A stretch of 64,000 bases of DNA, taken from assembly GCA_050302175.1 (NCBI GenBank), contig JBNLAN010000022.1, positions 62,001-126,000 of the forward strand. Direction: 5' to 3'. The position numbers were made by a program, and so were the translations under genes. This stretch comes from JBNLAN01 sp050302175 (GTDB lineage: Bacteria; Pseudomonadota; Zetaproteobacteria; Mariprofundales; Mariprofundaceae). How positions within the stretch are numbered: position 1 is the first letter of the stretch; each line of letters opens with the position of its first letter. Below, piece after piece: positions 31,719 to 41,086 of this stretch. The notes beneath the pieces were generated by a model. That model was not told the origin of the DNA. It ran no database searches and saw only the letters and a list, made by a program, of their open reading frames with translations.

Positions 31719-33421
31719 ATGCGCTCCGGCGCACTCACGCCGAGAATCTCAAGACCGTTTTTCAATACCTGACTCACAGCCGTAATCAGCAGCAGGCGCG
31801 CAGCTGTAAGGTTTGCAACCTCGCCCACCACGCGCTGTTTGTGATAAAAGGTGTGAAAATCGGCGGCAAGTTTCATCAGGAACATTGCCACACGATACGC
31901 TTCGTGCCGCCTGGCAGCAGTCGCCAGCATCTCCGGGTAGGCCAGCATTGCGGCAATCAGGGTTTTCTCTTCATCGCTAACCAGAAGCGATACGTCCGTA
32001 TTTTCAACATCGGGCACAGCAATACCATCTTCGGCGGCCTTACGCAGAATCGAACAAACACGGGCATGCGCGTATTGCACATAATATACAGGATTCTCAT
32101 CGTTTTTCTGCTTGGCCACTTCCAGATCAAAATCGAGCTGGCTCTCGGCCCGTCGTGTCAGAAAATTGAAGCGCACGGCATCGCGCCCCACTTCATCCAC
32201 CACCTCACGCAAAGTCACAAACGTACCCGCACGCTTGGACATCCGCACTGGCTTGCCGTCACGAGTGAGATTAACCATCTGTACCAGCACCACTTCCGGA
32301 GTATCATCCTTGCGGGTCAGCGCCTTCATGGCCGCCTGCACACGCGAAACATAGCCGCCATGATCAGCACCCCAGACATCAATCTGACGTACAAAACCGC
32401 GCTCATATTTATCCATGTGATAGGCGATATCGGCAGCAAAATAGGTGGGCGATCCATCCTGCTTCGCAAGTGGGCGATCCACATCATCGCCATAGGCTGT
32501 CGTGCGGAACAGCCACTGCTCGGTCGGCTCGTAATCCTCGACCTCCTTACCCTTCGGCGGCGGCAGTGTACCGAGATAAACCAGGTCATCGGCCTTCAGC
32601 TTTTCGATCAGCATCTGCACCTTACCGGAATCGTGCAGCTCTTTTTCCGAGAAAAACAGATCGAAAGTGATACCGAGTGCCGCCAGGTCATCACAAATGG
32701 TGTCCATATTGGCTGCAATCGCCTCGGCACCAATCAGGGCCGTGCGCGTGCCCTCTTCCATGGCGCGCAACTCATCCATGCCATGTTTCCCAAGGATGAC
32801 ACGAGCGATATCGATAATGTATTCACCGGGATAAGCGCGCTCGGGAAACTCAATACTCTCTCCCGAAAGCTCACGAATGCGCAGCCATACCGAATCAGCC
32901 AGCACACCAATCTGTGCCCCGGCATCATTGATATAGTACTCCTTATGGACATCATTACCTTGTGAAGCCAGTACTCGGGCCAGCGCATCTCCAACCACCG
33001 CCCCTCGCCCATGCCCGACATGCATGGGGCCGGTTGGATTGGCGGAAACAAACTCAAGGTTCAAAGGCTTCGGAGCTTTGCTCTGCACGCGACCATAGGC
33101 CGCAGCTTGCATGACGACCTGCTTCACCACTTCAGCTTCCGATGCTTCCTGCAGATAAATATTAATGAAGCCGGGGCCGGCAATCTCGGTTTTCTCCACT
33201 GCTGCAGGCCATGCCACGCAATCGATCAGGGCAGCCGCCACCTCGCGCGGCTTGATCCCCAGCTTTGAGGCCATTGCCATCGCCACGTTGCACGAATAAT
33301 CACCATGCTCTTTCTGTTTGGGGCGACTGAGCACCACGGCAAACGTCCCCGCTTCATGCTTTCCACGCTGAAGGTATTCCTGCACGCCAGTATTCAGCGC
33401 ATCTTCCAAAACCTGTTTCAC
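31715..33421 (-). CDS. argS: Arginyl-tRNA synthetase
   Basis: A 568-residue class I synthetase that charges tRNA-Arg. NPTGPMHVGHGRGA is the HIGH motif, RMSKRAGTFVTL the KMSKS-like motif, and the C-terminal DALR domain ends in LLLITAVSQVLKNGLEILGV. The start is GTG at 33421 with GGAGGT only three bases upstream; no ATG precedes the N-terminal domain. Coupled to the SPOR gene downstream. Confidence 0.96.
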   Translation of the reverse strand: MKQVLEDALNTGVQEYLQRGKHEAGTFAVVLSRPKQKEHGDYSCNVAMAMASKLGIKPREVAAALIDCVAWPAAVEKTEIAGPGFINIYLQEASEAEVVKQVVMQAAAYGRVQSKAPKPLNLEFVSANPTGPMHVGHGRGAVVGDALARVLASQGNDVHKEYYINDAGAQIGVLADSVWLRIRELSGESIEFPERAYPGEYIIDIARVILGKHGMDELRAMEEGTRTALIGAEAIAANMDTICDDLAALGITFDLFFSEKELHDSGKVQMLIEKLKADDLVYLGTLPPPKGKEVEDYEPTEQWLFRTTAYGDDVDRPLAKQDGSPTYFAADIAYHMDKYERGFVRQIDVWGADHGGYVSRVQAAMKALTRKDDTPEVVLVQMVNLTRDGKPVRMSKRAGTFVTLREVVDEVGRDAVRFNFLTRRAESQLDFDLEVAKQKNDENPVYYVQYAHARVCSILRKAAEDGIAVPDVENTDVSLLVSDEEKTLIAAMLAYPEMLATAARRHEAYRVAMFLMKLAADFHTFYHKQRVVGEVANLTAARLLLITAVSQVLKNGLEILGVSAPERM

Positions 33422-33458
33422 ACGACCTCCGGAAAGTGGCGCATATTACACGGAACAC

Positions 33459-34277
33459 TCAATGCTGACAGCCATTGCAAAAAAATGTGCCGCGCCCGGC
33501 CAGCACGCAACGTTCAATCACACCGCCACAACGCCCGCACAATTGACCTGCACGCCCGTACACCTTGAAGTCGTGCGCAAAATAACCGGGCTTGCCATCC
33601 ACCTGTACAAAATCGCTAATGCTGCTTCCCCCGGCCGCAATCGCCGCCTCCAGCACCGCTTGCACCTCGGCCACCAATGTAGCCTCCTCTTCCGTTGAAA
33701 GAGTGGACGCCTGGCGCATCGGTAAAATACTGGCTCGATACAGCGATTCGCAGGCATAGATATTACCCACCCCCACCACCACATGCGCATCCATCAGCAC
33801 ATTTTTGATCGGCGCTTTTCGCCCTCGGCACACTTTGCTCAAATACCCGGCATTAAATTCAGGGCCAAGCGGTTCAGGGCCAAGCGATGCAAACCACGGA
33901 TGTGTCACCAGTTCACCGGGCTGCAACAGCCCCAGATAGCCAAAACGGCGTACATCGCGATAGCGCAGACTTTGCCCGGAAGCGAGATCGATACGGAGAT
34001 GCTCGTGGCGACCTTGTGGCGCATCGACCGGCAGCACATGGAATTGACCGGTCATCCCCAGATGCCAGACCAGAATCACCTTGCCAAAATCAAATAGCAG
34101 GTATTTCCCCCGCCGCCCGATATGGCGGCAAACTTTTCCTGAAAGCCGTGCAGATAAATCAACCGGCAACGGAAAGCGAAGATCGCCCCTGGAACTTTTC
34201 ACCTGCGTCACCGACTGCCCTGCAACCCAGGGTAAAAGCCCCTGTCGCACCGTCTCAACTTCGGGCAATTCGGGCAT
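33459..34277 (-). CDS. mutM: Formamidopyrimidine-DNA glycosylase
   Basis: A 272-residue base-excision repair enzyme that removes 8-oxoguanine and formamidopyrimidines and nicks the abasic site. It starts with MPELPEVETVRQGL, where the N-terminal proline is the nucleophile and Glu3 is catalytic. GVGNIYACESLY is the helix-two-turn-helix, and the C-terminal zinc finger is built by CGRCG and FFCNGCQ. The ATG at 34277 has GGAGGAG upstream and exposes the catalytic proline; the frame extends further upstream but cannot be the real N-terminus. Confidence 0.96.
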   Translation of the reverse strand: MPELPEVETVRQGLLPWVAGQSVTQVKSSRGDLRFPLPVDLSARLSGKVCRHIGRRGKYLLFDFGKVILVWHLGMTGQFHVLPVDAPQGRHEHLRIDLASGQSLRYRDVRRFGYLGLLQPGELVTHPWFASLGPEPLGPEFNAGYLSKVCRGRKAPIKNVLMDAHVVVGVGNIYACESLYRASILPMRQASTLSTEEEATLVAEVQAVLEAAIAAGGSSISDFVQVDGKPGYFAHDFKVYGRAGQLCGRCGGVIERCVLAGRGTFFCNGCQH

Positions 34278-34383
34278 GACTCCTCCCCATTGATTCCAGA
34301 TTATCTCCACATCGGCTTCACATCGACACCCTGCATGCCCAAACCATTTGCGTGACGCAGGAGTTCCAACCATAATCCCGCGG

Positions 34384-35283
34384 ATGGCGGATGAACAGAA
34401 CGACAATTTGGAGCAGGCACTCGCGGATTTCGATGCGGATCACTTCCGTATTCTTGCCGTTTTGTTCCCCGATGAGATGCATTTTTTCCGCACCATCGCC
34501 AAACCGGTTGAGATCGCTGCCAATGTTGCTGTCATCTCCGAAGGGCAGGATGCTCCTAAAAACCTCTATTTCGTGAAATCGGGCATGCTGATGGTAAGCA
34601 AGCAGTACGACCACGAAACCTTTGAGGTCGGCACCATCACGCCCGGCGAGATTTTCGGCGAAGCCTCGATCCTCTATGAATCAACCGCCGGAGCCGAAGT
34701 TCGCACCACAGAGCAGAGCCTGCTCTACGAAATCTCCGGAGAGCAGGTGCTTGAGGTGGTTAAATCCAACGACCGTTTCATGCGCGCACTCTCACAAATC
34801 TCGGAGCGGCGCTCGGCAGCAACCGCCATTGCCATCAACCCGATTTTTTCACGTCTGCCGCAGGCCATCCGCGAAATCATTATCTACAATGCACAGTTTA
34901 TTTCGCTTGAATCCGGTGAGATCCTGATCAAGGAAGGTGATACCGACACCCGTTTCATGTTCCTGATTCTGGCGGGCAAGGCCGAAATATCGATTCAGCA
35001 CCCGGCCGACAAGAAAAAACGTATTGTGTTTGCTCTTGCCTCATCCGGTGATGAGGTGGGCGAAATCTCTGTTGTCACCGGCAAACCGCATGCCGCAACC
35101 GTTACCGCGGTTACCCCGCTACGCCTGATGATTATCAACAACGAAGCGGTCAATGCCTGGAAAGAGCGCTACACCGACTTTGGTTACGCTATGAAGGCCA
35201 TCGTGCAGAAAAAACTGCAACACAGCCTTGAGGCCACCCGCAGTGCCACACAAGCGAAAAAGAACTTCCCTGAAGATCACTAA
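34384..35283 (+). CDS. Protein with two cyclic-nucleotide-binding domains, no output domain
   Basis: A 299-residue soluble protein with two cNMP-binding beta-barrels (about 28-140 and 168-285). Each has the phosphate-binding cassette pattern: PGEIFGEASILYES in the first and GDEVGEISVVTGKPHAATV in the second, although the arginine after the cassette is replaced in the first. There is no helix-turn-helix or catalytic domain, so it is not a CRP-type regulator. It could be an effector for the cyclase encoded at 24174. The ATG at 34384 is preferred over the TTG at 34348, though neither has a strong ribosome-binding site. Confidence 0.85.
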   Translation: MADEQNDNLEQALADFDADHFRILAVLFPDEMHFFRTIAKPVEIAANVAVISEGQDAPKNLYFVKSGMLMVSKQYDHETFEVGTITPGEIFGEASILYESTAGAEVRTTEQSLLYEISGEQVLEVVKSNDRFMRALSQISERRSAATAIAINPIFSRLPQAIREIIIYNAQFISLESGEILIKEGDTDTRFMFLILAGKAEISIQHPADKKKRIVFALASSGDEVGEISVVTGKPHAATVTAVTPLRLMIINNEAVNAWKERYTDFGYAMKAIVQKKLQHSLEATRSATQAKKNFPEDH

Positions 35284-35321
35284 TTTAAACTTTTGCTTGT
35301 ATTGCTAACGCCTTAGCTCAC

Positions 35322-35341
35322 AAAAAGAGGCATCAGCCCCT
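35322..35341 (-). terminator. Probable terminator of the hflK-hflC-DUF2065 operon
   Basis: On the minus strand, AGGGGC (35341-35336), loop TGAT, GCCTCT (35331-35326) and then a T-run. The stem has six pairs, one of them G-T, and overlaps the DUF2065 stop codon. Reasonable but not strong. Confidence 0.5.
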
Positions 35342-35518
35342 CACCAGCCAAACCACAAACCAGCCCAGCACAATGGCCGCAATACCTGCAATGCGCAGCG
35401 AGGCTGCCGGAATCATCGGCAGCCTGCGCATCATCTCTATCATTTTTTCAGGAAACAGCGCATACAGCGCCCCTTCGATCACCAGCACCAGCCCAAACGC
35501 TGCCCACAAATCGTCCAT
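35333..35518 (-). CDS. DUF2065 (YjeT-like) small membrane protein
   Basis: A 61-residue protein with two transmembrane helices (about 4-20 and 40-58). LWAAFGLVLVIEGALYALFPE followed by LRIAGIAAIVLGWFVVWL is the DUF2065 pattern. Its place directly after hflC is conserved in Proteobacteria (E. coli yjeT), which supports the call. Function unknown. Confidence 0.88.
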   Translation of the reverse strand: MDDLWAAFGLVLVIEGALYALFPEKMIEMMRRLPMIPAASLRIAGIAAIVLGWFVVWLVRG

Positions 35519-35552
35519 CGACAGGCTTCTGACAGCTTAGAGGGTCACCGCC

Positions 35553-36425
35553 TTAGCGGGACTTCTCAAAGAAGTTGAAGAATTCCGACTCTGGCGAAAT
35601 CACCAGCTTCGTACCTTCGCCGATTGAGGCTTTATAGGCCTCCAGCGAACGTACAAACTCGTAAAAATTCGGATCTTTGCCATGTGCCAGCACGTAGATA
35701 TGCGTGGCATCGGCATCCGCCTTACCGCGAATAATCTCCGACTTCCTATAGGCATCGGCCAGCACCACCTGACGCTGCTTGTTAGCCTCGGCCCGGATCT
35801 CCTTAGCCGCCTCCTCACCTTCGGAGCGGTACTCCTTGGCGATACGATTACGCTCGGCCTTCATGCGCTGGAACACTGCCTCGGAGTTTTCCTGCGGCAG
35901 GTCAGCGCGCTTGATGCGTACATCCACAATCTGAATGCCATAATCCTTCACACTCTCATCCGAACGAGACTGAATCATCTTCATCAAGTCGGCGCGCAGG
36001 TTTTCCTTTTCACCACCGGAGACAATCTCGTGCAGAGTATGTTGACCCAGCACTTCACGTACCTTGCCCCGCACCACGTCCTGCATGCGTGCAGCTACGC
36101 CAGACTGGGTACGCGCCACCTGATATACCAGCAACGGATCGATAATGCGCCAGCGAGTGTAGTTATCTACCAGAATAGACTTCTTATCTTTGGTGATCAC
36201 TTCGTTCGGAGCATCATCACCCACCAGCAAACGCTTGTCGAAACGCTCCACACTCTGAATCAGCGGCAGCTTAAAATGCAGGCCGGCTTCTTTCACCACT
36301 TTCTGTGGATTCTGGAACTGCAACACCAACACCTGCTCACGCTGATCCACCACAAAGGCCGAGGCCGAAAACAGGAAAGCGCCAAGACCTAAAACCGCGA
36401 ATGCAAAAAATGACTTGCTACCCAT
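35553..36425 (-). CDS. hflC: HflC, FtsH protease modulator
   Basis: A 290-residue SPFH/prohibitin-family protein with an N-terminal signal anchor (FAFAVLGLGAFLFSASAFVV) and a large periplasmic domain. DQREQVLVLQF opens the SPFH domain, and a long helix rich in Ala, Glu and Lys (EEAAKEIRAEANKQRQVV) follows. HflC and HflK form a cage around FtsH in the inner membrane. The ATG shares one base with the hflK stop (TAATG). Confidence 0.96.
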   Translation of the reverse strand: MGSKSFFAFAVLGLGAFLFSASAFVVDQREQVLVLQFQNPQKVVKEAGLHFKLPLIQSVERFDKRLLVGDDAPNEVITKDKKSILVDNYTRWRIIDPLLVYQVARTQSGVAARMQDVVRGKVREVLGQHTLHEIVSGGEKENLRADLMKMIQSRSDESVKDYGIQIVDVRIKRADLPQENSEAVFQRMKAERNRIAKEYRSEGEEAAKEIRAEANKQRQVVLADAYRKSEIIRGKADADATHIYVLAHGKDPNFYEFVRSLEAYKASIGEGTKLVISPESEFFNFFEKSR

Positions 36426-37516
36426 TACTTCACCTCCACCTTACCGGCACGATTAAGCGGCAGATACGGCAAAACCTTGCTGGCCACTGTTTTGTCGACA
36501 ATCACCTTGTCGGCCTTTGCCAGTACCTCTTCCATCGTTTCCAGATACAGGCGCTTACGTGTCACTTTCGGGTTTTCCCGGTAGGCTCTCAGGATCCGGT
36601 TGAAACGGTCGGCCTCACCTTTAGCCTTATCGATCAGTGCCGCCTGATAACCCTCGGCATCAAGCACCATCTTCTTGGCCTCACCACGCGCCTTTGGTGT
36701 GATGTCATTGGCATAGGCCTGCGCCTCGTTCTTGGCGCGCTCCTTGTCCTCTCGGGCACTGGCCACATCCTTGAACTCCTTGATCACACGCTCAGGCGGC
36801 TGCACATCCTGCAACTTGACGGTACTCACCGAAATACCCGATTCATAGGTGTCGAGGATGGACTGGATAAGATCCGCGGTCTCGACCTCCACCTCGGCCT
36901 TCTTGGTGGTCAGCACATCGTCGATCATAGTGCGGCCGATCACTTCACGAATGGCCGACTCAGCCGCATCACGTACAGTCTCTTCCTTTCTTTCATCGAT
37001 ATTGAACAAATAGTCGGCCACATCCTTGACCTTGTATTGCACGATGAAGGAGATATCGACGATATTTTCATCCTTGGTCAGCATCAGCGATTCCTCTACC
37101 TTCTTGCGAGGCGGACGACCTTCACCCATGCCGCGGAAACCGATCTCCAAACGCTGTACCCGGGTCACCGGCACCTTAATATCTTCAGCAATCGGGCGCG
37201 GGAAACGCCAGTGCAGGCCCGGTCCATTGGTCGCGATGTATTTGCCAAAACGCAAGACAACAGCCTGCTCATCCGCTGCCACCACATAAAAACCGGACAG
37301 AACCCAACCGACAAACAACAGGACGAGAAACAGCGGCAGCATCGCCCGCTCAAAACCCGAACCACCACCCGAACCGCCGCCGCGATTGCCGAAGACCGAC
37401 TGAAAACGCTCCTGCGCCTTGCGGATTACTTCATCGATATCGGGGGGGGGCTGATTGGGCCGAGGGCGCTTGTTGCCCCATGGGTTGTTCGAATCATTCT
37501 GTTCATTCCAGGGCAT
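36425..37516 (-). CDS. hflK: HflK, FtsH protease modulator
   Basis: A 363-residue partner of HflC. The cytoplasmic N-terminus is rich in Gly, Asn and Pro (PWNEQNDSNNPWG, then a GGGSGGGSG run), followed by one transmembrane helix (about 60-78) and the SPFH domain with ADEQAVVLRFGKY. This layout is that of bacterial HflK. GGAGAG precedes the ATG. The tRNA-Pro gene lies 134 bases upstream on the same strand and could be read through into this operon. Confidence 0.96.
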   Translation of the reverse strand: MPWNEQNDSNNPWGNKRPRPNQPPPDIDEVIRKAQERFQSVFGNRGGGSGGGSGFERAMLPLFLVLLFVGWVLSGFYVVAADEQAVVLRFGKYIATNGPGLHWRFPRPIAEDIKVPVTRVQRLEIGFRGMGEGRPPRKKVEESLMLTKDENIVDISFIVQYKVKDVADYLFNIDERKEETVRDAAESAIREVIGRTMIDDVLTTKKAEVEVETADLIQSILDTYESGISVSTVKLQDVQPPERVIKEFKDVASAREDKERAKNEAQAYANDITPKARGEAKKMVLDAEGYQAALIDKAKGEADRFNRILRAYRENPKVTRKRLYLETMEEVLAKADKVIVDKTVASKVLPYLPLNRAGKVEVK

Positions 37517-37649
37517 GCATACTCTCCATTGTCAGTCCGCTCTCTTTGCCGCAAAAGCCGGTGATGGCTCCCCGGCAGTGCTTCCGACCAGCTACCGTAT
37601 CGCCATTTTCCGCGAAAGCAACCGCAGTAAAGCATCGGGCTCAGAAAAA

Positions 37650-37726
37650 TGGTCGGCGTGAGAGGATTTGAACCTCCGACCCCTACGTCCCGAACGTAGT
37701 GCGCTACCAGGCTGCGCTACACGCCG
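37650..37726 (-). tRNA. tRNA-Pro (anticodon CGG), CCA encoded
   Basis: A 77-base cloverleaf read on the minus strand. Acceptor stem CGGCGTG/CACGCCG, D-stem GCGC/GCGC, anticodon stem CTACG/CGTAG around loop TTCGGGA (anticodon CGG, codon CCG), T-arm GGAGG-TTCAAAT-CCTCT, discriminator A and encoded CCA. Confidence 0.97.
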
Positions 37727-37796
37727 TATCATGGATACTCCAACCGATCATCGTTCACCGCCAAAGCGATATCCGAAGCCTCTCACAAGGCGAGCC

Positions 37797-37825
37797 ATCA
37801 TAGAAACTCACCCTTTGCATTGCAA
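37797..37825 (-). promoter_or_regulatory. Sigma-70 promoter of tRNA-Pro
   Basis: On the minus strand TTGCAA (37825-37820), a 17-base spacer, and TATGAT (37802-37797), followed by a GC-rich discriminator GGCTCGCC as in stable-RNA promoters under stringent control. It leaves a leader of about 65 bases before the tRNA. Confidence 0.65.
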
Positions 37826-37863
37826 GATGCGGGAGCTCTCAAAACAGGTGCTTTCTTACAGGT

Positions 37864-38898
37864 CTAATAGTCGCGCGCCGCCGAGAAATCAGCCAGCTCC
37901 GCCAGCAGCTCCGCAATCTCTCTATTACGCCCTTGCGGCAAAACGCGCTTGGCGCGCTCGGCATACTGCCGTGCCATATTTAGTGTCGCTTCGATCCCGC
38001 CGGCTGTTTCGACACGACTTCTCACCCATTCGCGATCGCCTTCACCATACGAACCGTGCTCGGCGATCTCTTCCACCTTGGCGGCAAGCTTGGCATCTTT
38101 TCGCATGGCATAAATAAGCGGCAATGTAATCTTACCCTCTTCGAGATCATGCCCTACCGGCTTTCCTGCGCTTTCAGCCGTAGCCTGGTAATCGAGCGCA
38201 TCATCCATCAGCTGGAAAGCGACACCCAGACACATCCCATATTCCGACATGGCGCGATAGACAGATTCATCCTCAACACTCACCCGCGCCCCCACCTCGG
38301 CGGCGGCGGAAAATAGGACTGCGGTTTTGCGCTCAATCACCTCCAGGCACTCAGCTTCGGTCATCTCCAGATGAAAAGTCCGTGCCAGTTGAAGTACTTC
38401 GCCCTCGGCCAGTGCATTGGTGGTTTTGGCCATCAACTGCAACACGTTGAGGTTGCCATCTGCCACGATCATCTCGAAAGCACGCGAAAACAGGAAATCA
38501 CCAACCAGTACGGAGGCCTGGTTGCCCCAAACACCGTTCGCAGCGGGAGCCCCACGCCGCTGGTCGGATGAATCGACCACATCGTCGTGCAGCAACGAAG
38601 CGGTATGGATAAACTCGACGACCACGGAAAGAGGTATATGGCGCTTGCCGTTGTAACCGAACAATTTAGCTACAAGGATGCATAGCAGCGGACGCAAGCG
38701 TTTACCGCCGCTATGTACGATGTAGTTGCCGATGGCCGGAATCATCGCCACGTCCGATTGCAGATTGTCGCGGATGCACTGATCCACCTCCTGCATGTCG
38801 GCGCGGCAAAGGTCGATCGCAATATCGAGCGGATTTTTATTCGTTCCCACAGCCCGCGCATCGTGAAGGCATGCCGCTTTTGCGTCAAGAAACCGCAC
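37864..38898 (-). CDS. ispB: Polyprenyl (octaprenyl-type) diphosphate synthase
   Basis: A trans-prenyltransferase making the side chain of ubiquinone or menaquinone from IPP and FPP. The two Asp-rich motifs are LLHDDVVDSSDQRRG (DDxxD) and FQLMDDALDY; GGKRLRPLL binds IPP. The residues before the first DDxxD are small (HTASL), which fits a long product. The start is unclear: GTG at 38898 (344 residues, AAAGG upstream) or a GTG at 38850. Divergent from maf. Confidence 0.92.
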   Translation of the reverse strand: MRFLDAKAACLHDARAVGTNKNPLDIAIDLCRADMQEVDQCIRDNLQSDVAMIPAIGNYIVHSGGKRLRPLLCILVAKLFGYNGKRHIPLSVVVEFIHTASLLHDDVVDSSDQRRGAPAANGVWGNQASVLVGDFLFSRAFEMIVADGNLNVLQLMAKTTNALAEGEVLQLARTFHLEMTEAECLEVIERKTAVLFSAAAEVGARVSVEDESVYRAMSEYGMCLGVAFQLMDDALDYQATAESAGKPVGHDLEEGKITLPLIYAMRKDAKLAAKVEEIAEHGSYGEGDREWVRSRVETAGGIEATLNMARQYAERAKRVLPQGRNREIAELLAELADFSAARDY

Positions 38899-38956
38899 CG
38901 GCCTTTGAATCAGTTACACATGGAAACTTACCCGCCCCTCGCATAGATTTACGGGA

Positions 38957-39520
38957 ATGAGGATCATTCTCGCTTCCCGTTCCCCGCGAAGACTCGCGCT
39001 GCTCAAGGCCGCGGGGCTCACCGTGCATGTGGAACCAAGCCATATCAATGAATCGCCCATGCCCAATGAAGCCGTCGAGGATCTGGTATTAAGACTTGCG
39101 CGAGAAAAATCGCTGATGTTTGCCAATGCCACCTTCCCCATTATTGCCGCCGATACCCTGGTGGCCCTGCACGGGCAGGTTCTCGGGCAACCGGAAGATA
39201 TCGATGAGGCCTTCGATATGATCCGACACCTTGCAGGCCACACGCACGAGGTGCACACCGGCATCTGCGTGCGATACGAGGATAAAATCCTTAGCGACCG
39301 CATCACCACGCGTGTCACCTTCCGGCCCATTAGTGACGAAGAGATCACCAACTACCTTGAGCACAACGATGTGCTCGATAAGGCTGGGGCCTATGCCATT
39401 CAGGCTGGCGCTTCGAGCTTTATTACCGCCATCGATGGCCCGCTGGATAACGTCATCGGTTTACCCATGCAACGAACCCTGCAATTATTATCGGCCGCGC
39501 GCGGCGATAAATCCGCATAA
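38957..39520 (+). CDS. maf: Maf-family nucleotide pyrophosphatase
   Basis: A 187-residue house-cleaning enzyme that hydrolyses non-canonical or excess nucleoside triphosphates. ASRSPRRLALL near the N-terminus is the Maf signature, with REKS, AADTLV and GAYAIQ blocks following. The arrangement maf-rng is the conserved E. coli order (yhdE-rng), which favours the dTTP/UTP pyrophosphatase type over the YceF type. Length is normal. Confidence 0.93.
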   Translation: MRIILASRSPRRLALLKAAGLTVHVEPSHINESPMPNEAVEDLVLRLAREKSLMFANATFPIIAADTLVALHGQVLGQPEDIDEAFDMIRHLAGHTHEVHTGICVRYEDKILSDRITTRVTFRPISDEEITNYLEHNDVLDKAGAYAIQAGASSFITAIDGPLDNVIGLPMQRTLQLLSAARGDKSA

Positions 39521-39541
39521 GTCAGGCGCACCGGAGCAAGT

Positions 39542-41077
39542 ATGAGTGTCGAACTGCTGGTCAACGTCTCCCCATTTGAAACCCGCATCGCGCGGATCGA
39601 AAACGGTGCAGCCGAAGAGCTCTACATTGAGCGCGAGCACGAGCGCGGGTTAAAAGGGAATATCTACAAAGGGCGTGTGCAACGGGTATTGCCCGGCATT
39701 CAGGCCGCTTTCATTGATATCGGCATGGAGAAAGCGGGCTTTCTTTATGCCGGTGACATCAGTGCGCCGGAACCCCTCGAACCCCAAGAAGCAAATGACG
39801 AAGAGCCTGCCGATTCCGAAAGCGTCACCGACGATACCGTCACCAACAGCACTGAACAGCAGAAGAAACCGGCTCCCCCGCCCATCGCCTCTCTATTGAA
39901 AGAAGGGCAAGAGATCACTGTACAGGTTTCCAAGGAGCCGATTGCATCCAAAGGTCCAAGACTTACCAGTATGCTGAGCCTCGCTGGGCGCTATCTCGTC
40001 TATCTGCCGCATTTCAACCATGTCGGCATCGCCCGCCGTCTTGAATCACCGGAGGAGCGCGAACGCCTCCTTGCCATCGCTGAAAAGATCAAGCCGGAAA
40101 GCGGCGGCATTATCATCCGCACCGTTGCTGAAGGGCATCAGAGGGAGGAGCTCCAACACGACCTCGATTTCCTGGTCCGTCTATGGCAAGACATCGAAAG
40201 CCGTACCAAACAGGCGGGAGCCGCCTCGATGATCCACAAGGATTTGAATCTTTATCTGCGTGTCATGCGCGATTATGTGGATGATGAAGTCCAGAAGATT
40301 CATGTCGATTCGCGCGAGGCGTACGATCACATGAAAAAGTTTGCCAAGCGCTTCATGCCCGATGTAGCACGCCGTCTTTTCTACTATCCCGGCCAGCGCC
40401 CCATCTTCGACCTCTACGGCATCGAGGAAGAGATCAACCGTGCGCTCAAGCGCAAGGTGCCGCTGAAATCGGGTGGGCATCTGGTGATCGATCAGACCGA
40501 AGCGCTCATCGCCATCGACGTAAACTCCGGTTCCTTCGTCAGCTCGCGCAACATGGAAGAGACCGGCTTCAAAACCAATCTTGAGGCTGTGCACGAAATC
40601 GTGCATCAGCTCCGGTTGCGCAATCTTGGCGGTATCATCGTGGTCGATTTCATCGACATGCGCGAAGATGAGAACAAAAAGAGGCTGCTTGAGGTACTGG
40701 AAGAAGCGCTCAAGCGCGACAAAGCCAAGACCTTCATCGTGCACCTCTCCGATCTCGGGCTGGTGGAGATGACCCGCAAACGCACCCGCGAATCCCTGGG
40801 TCGCATCCTGCTACAGGAGTGCGAATGCTGCAGCGGCACCGGGCATAACAAGAGCATCCGTACTATTTGTTACCAGATCTTCCGCGAAATTGTAGCCGAG
40901 GCGCGTGCCTACCCCTGCGACAAGCTGATGGTGATTGCGCATCCTTCTGTCATCGACACCATGCTCGGCGAAGAGAACGAAAACATCACGCGGCTGGAAA
41001 CTTTCCTGAAAAAGGAGATTTCGCTGAAAAGCGATTCGCAGGTTGCTATGGATCAGTACGAAGTCGCGCTGTTGTAG
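39542..41077 (+). CDS. rng: Ribonuclease G (Rne/Rng family)
   Basis: A 511-residue endoribonuclease that matures 16S rRNA 5' ends and decays mRNA. ELLVNVSPFETRIA and GNIYKGRVQRVLPGIQAAF form the N-terminus and S1 domain, DVNSGSF and VVDFIDM hold the catalytic aspartates, and CECCSGTG is the zinc-link. There is no long RNase E-type C-terminal degradosome region. The S1 domain carries an acidic, Pro-rich insertion of about 25 residues more than E. coli RNase G (about residues 75-120). GGAG lies five bases before the ATG. Confidence 0.95.
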   Translation: MSVELLVNVSPFETRIARIENGAAEELYIEREHERGLKGNIYKGRVQRVLPGIQAAFIDIGMEKAGFLYAGDISAPEPLEPQEANDEEPADSESVTDDTVTNSTEQQKKPAPPPIASLLKEGQEITVQVSKEPIASKGPRLTSMLSLAGRYLVYLPHFNHVGIARRLESPEERERLLAIAEKIKPESGGIIIRTVAEGHQREELQHDLDFLVRLWQDIESRTKQAGAASMIHKDLNLYLRVMRDYVDDEVQKIHVDSREAYDHMKKFAKRFMPDVARRLFYYPGQRPIFDLYGIEEEINRALKRKVPLKSGGHLVIDQTEALIAIDVNSGSFVSSRNMEETGFKTNLEAVHEIVHQLRLRNLGGIIVVDFIDMREDENKKRLLEVLEEALKRDKAKTFIVHLSDLGLVEMTRKRTRESLGRILLQECECCSGTGHNKSIRTICYQIFREIVAEARAYPCDKLMVIAHPSVIDTMLGEENENITRLETFLKKEISLKSDSQVAMDQYEVALL

Positions 41078-41086
41078 GCGACACCA

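Noticed and set aside
31637..32965. Long plus-strand open frame (about 442 codons) opposite argS
   Set aside because: Antisense to a complete arginyl-tRNA synthetase; no start signal or domain.
36305..37564. Long plus-strand open frame (about 419 codons) opposite hflC/hflK
   Set aside because: It lies antisense to hflK, whose protein matches its family end to end; the frame is an artefact of codon bias and shows no recognisable domain.
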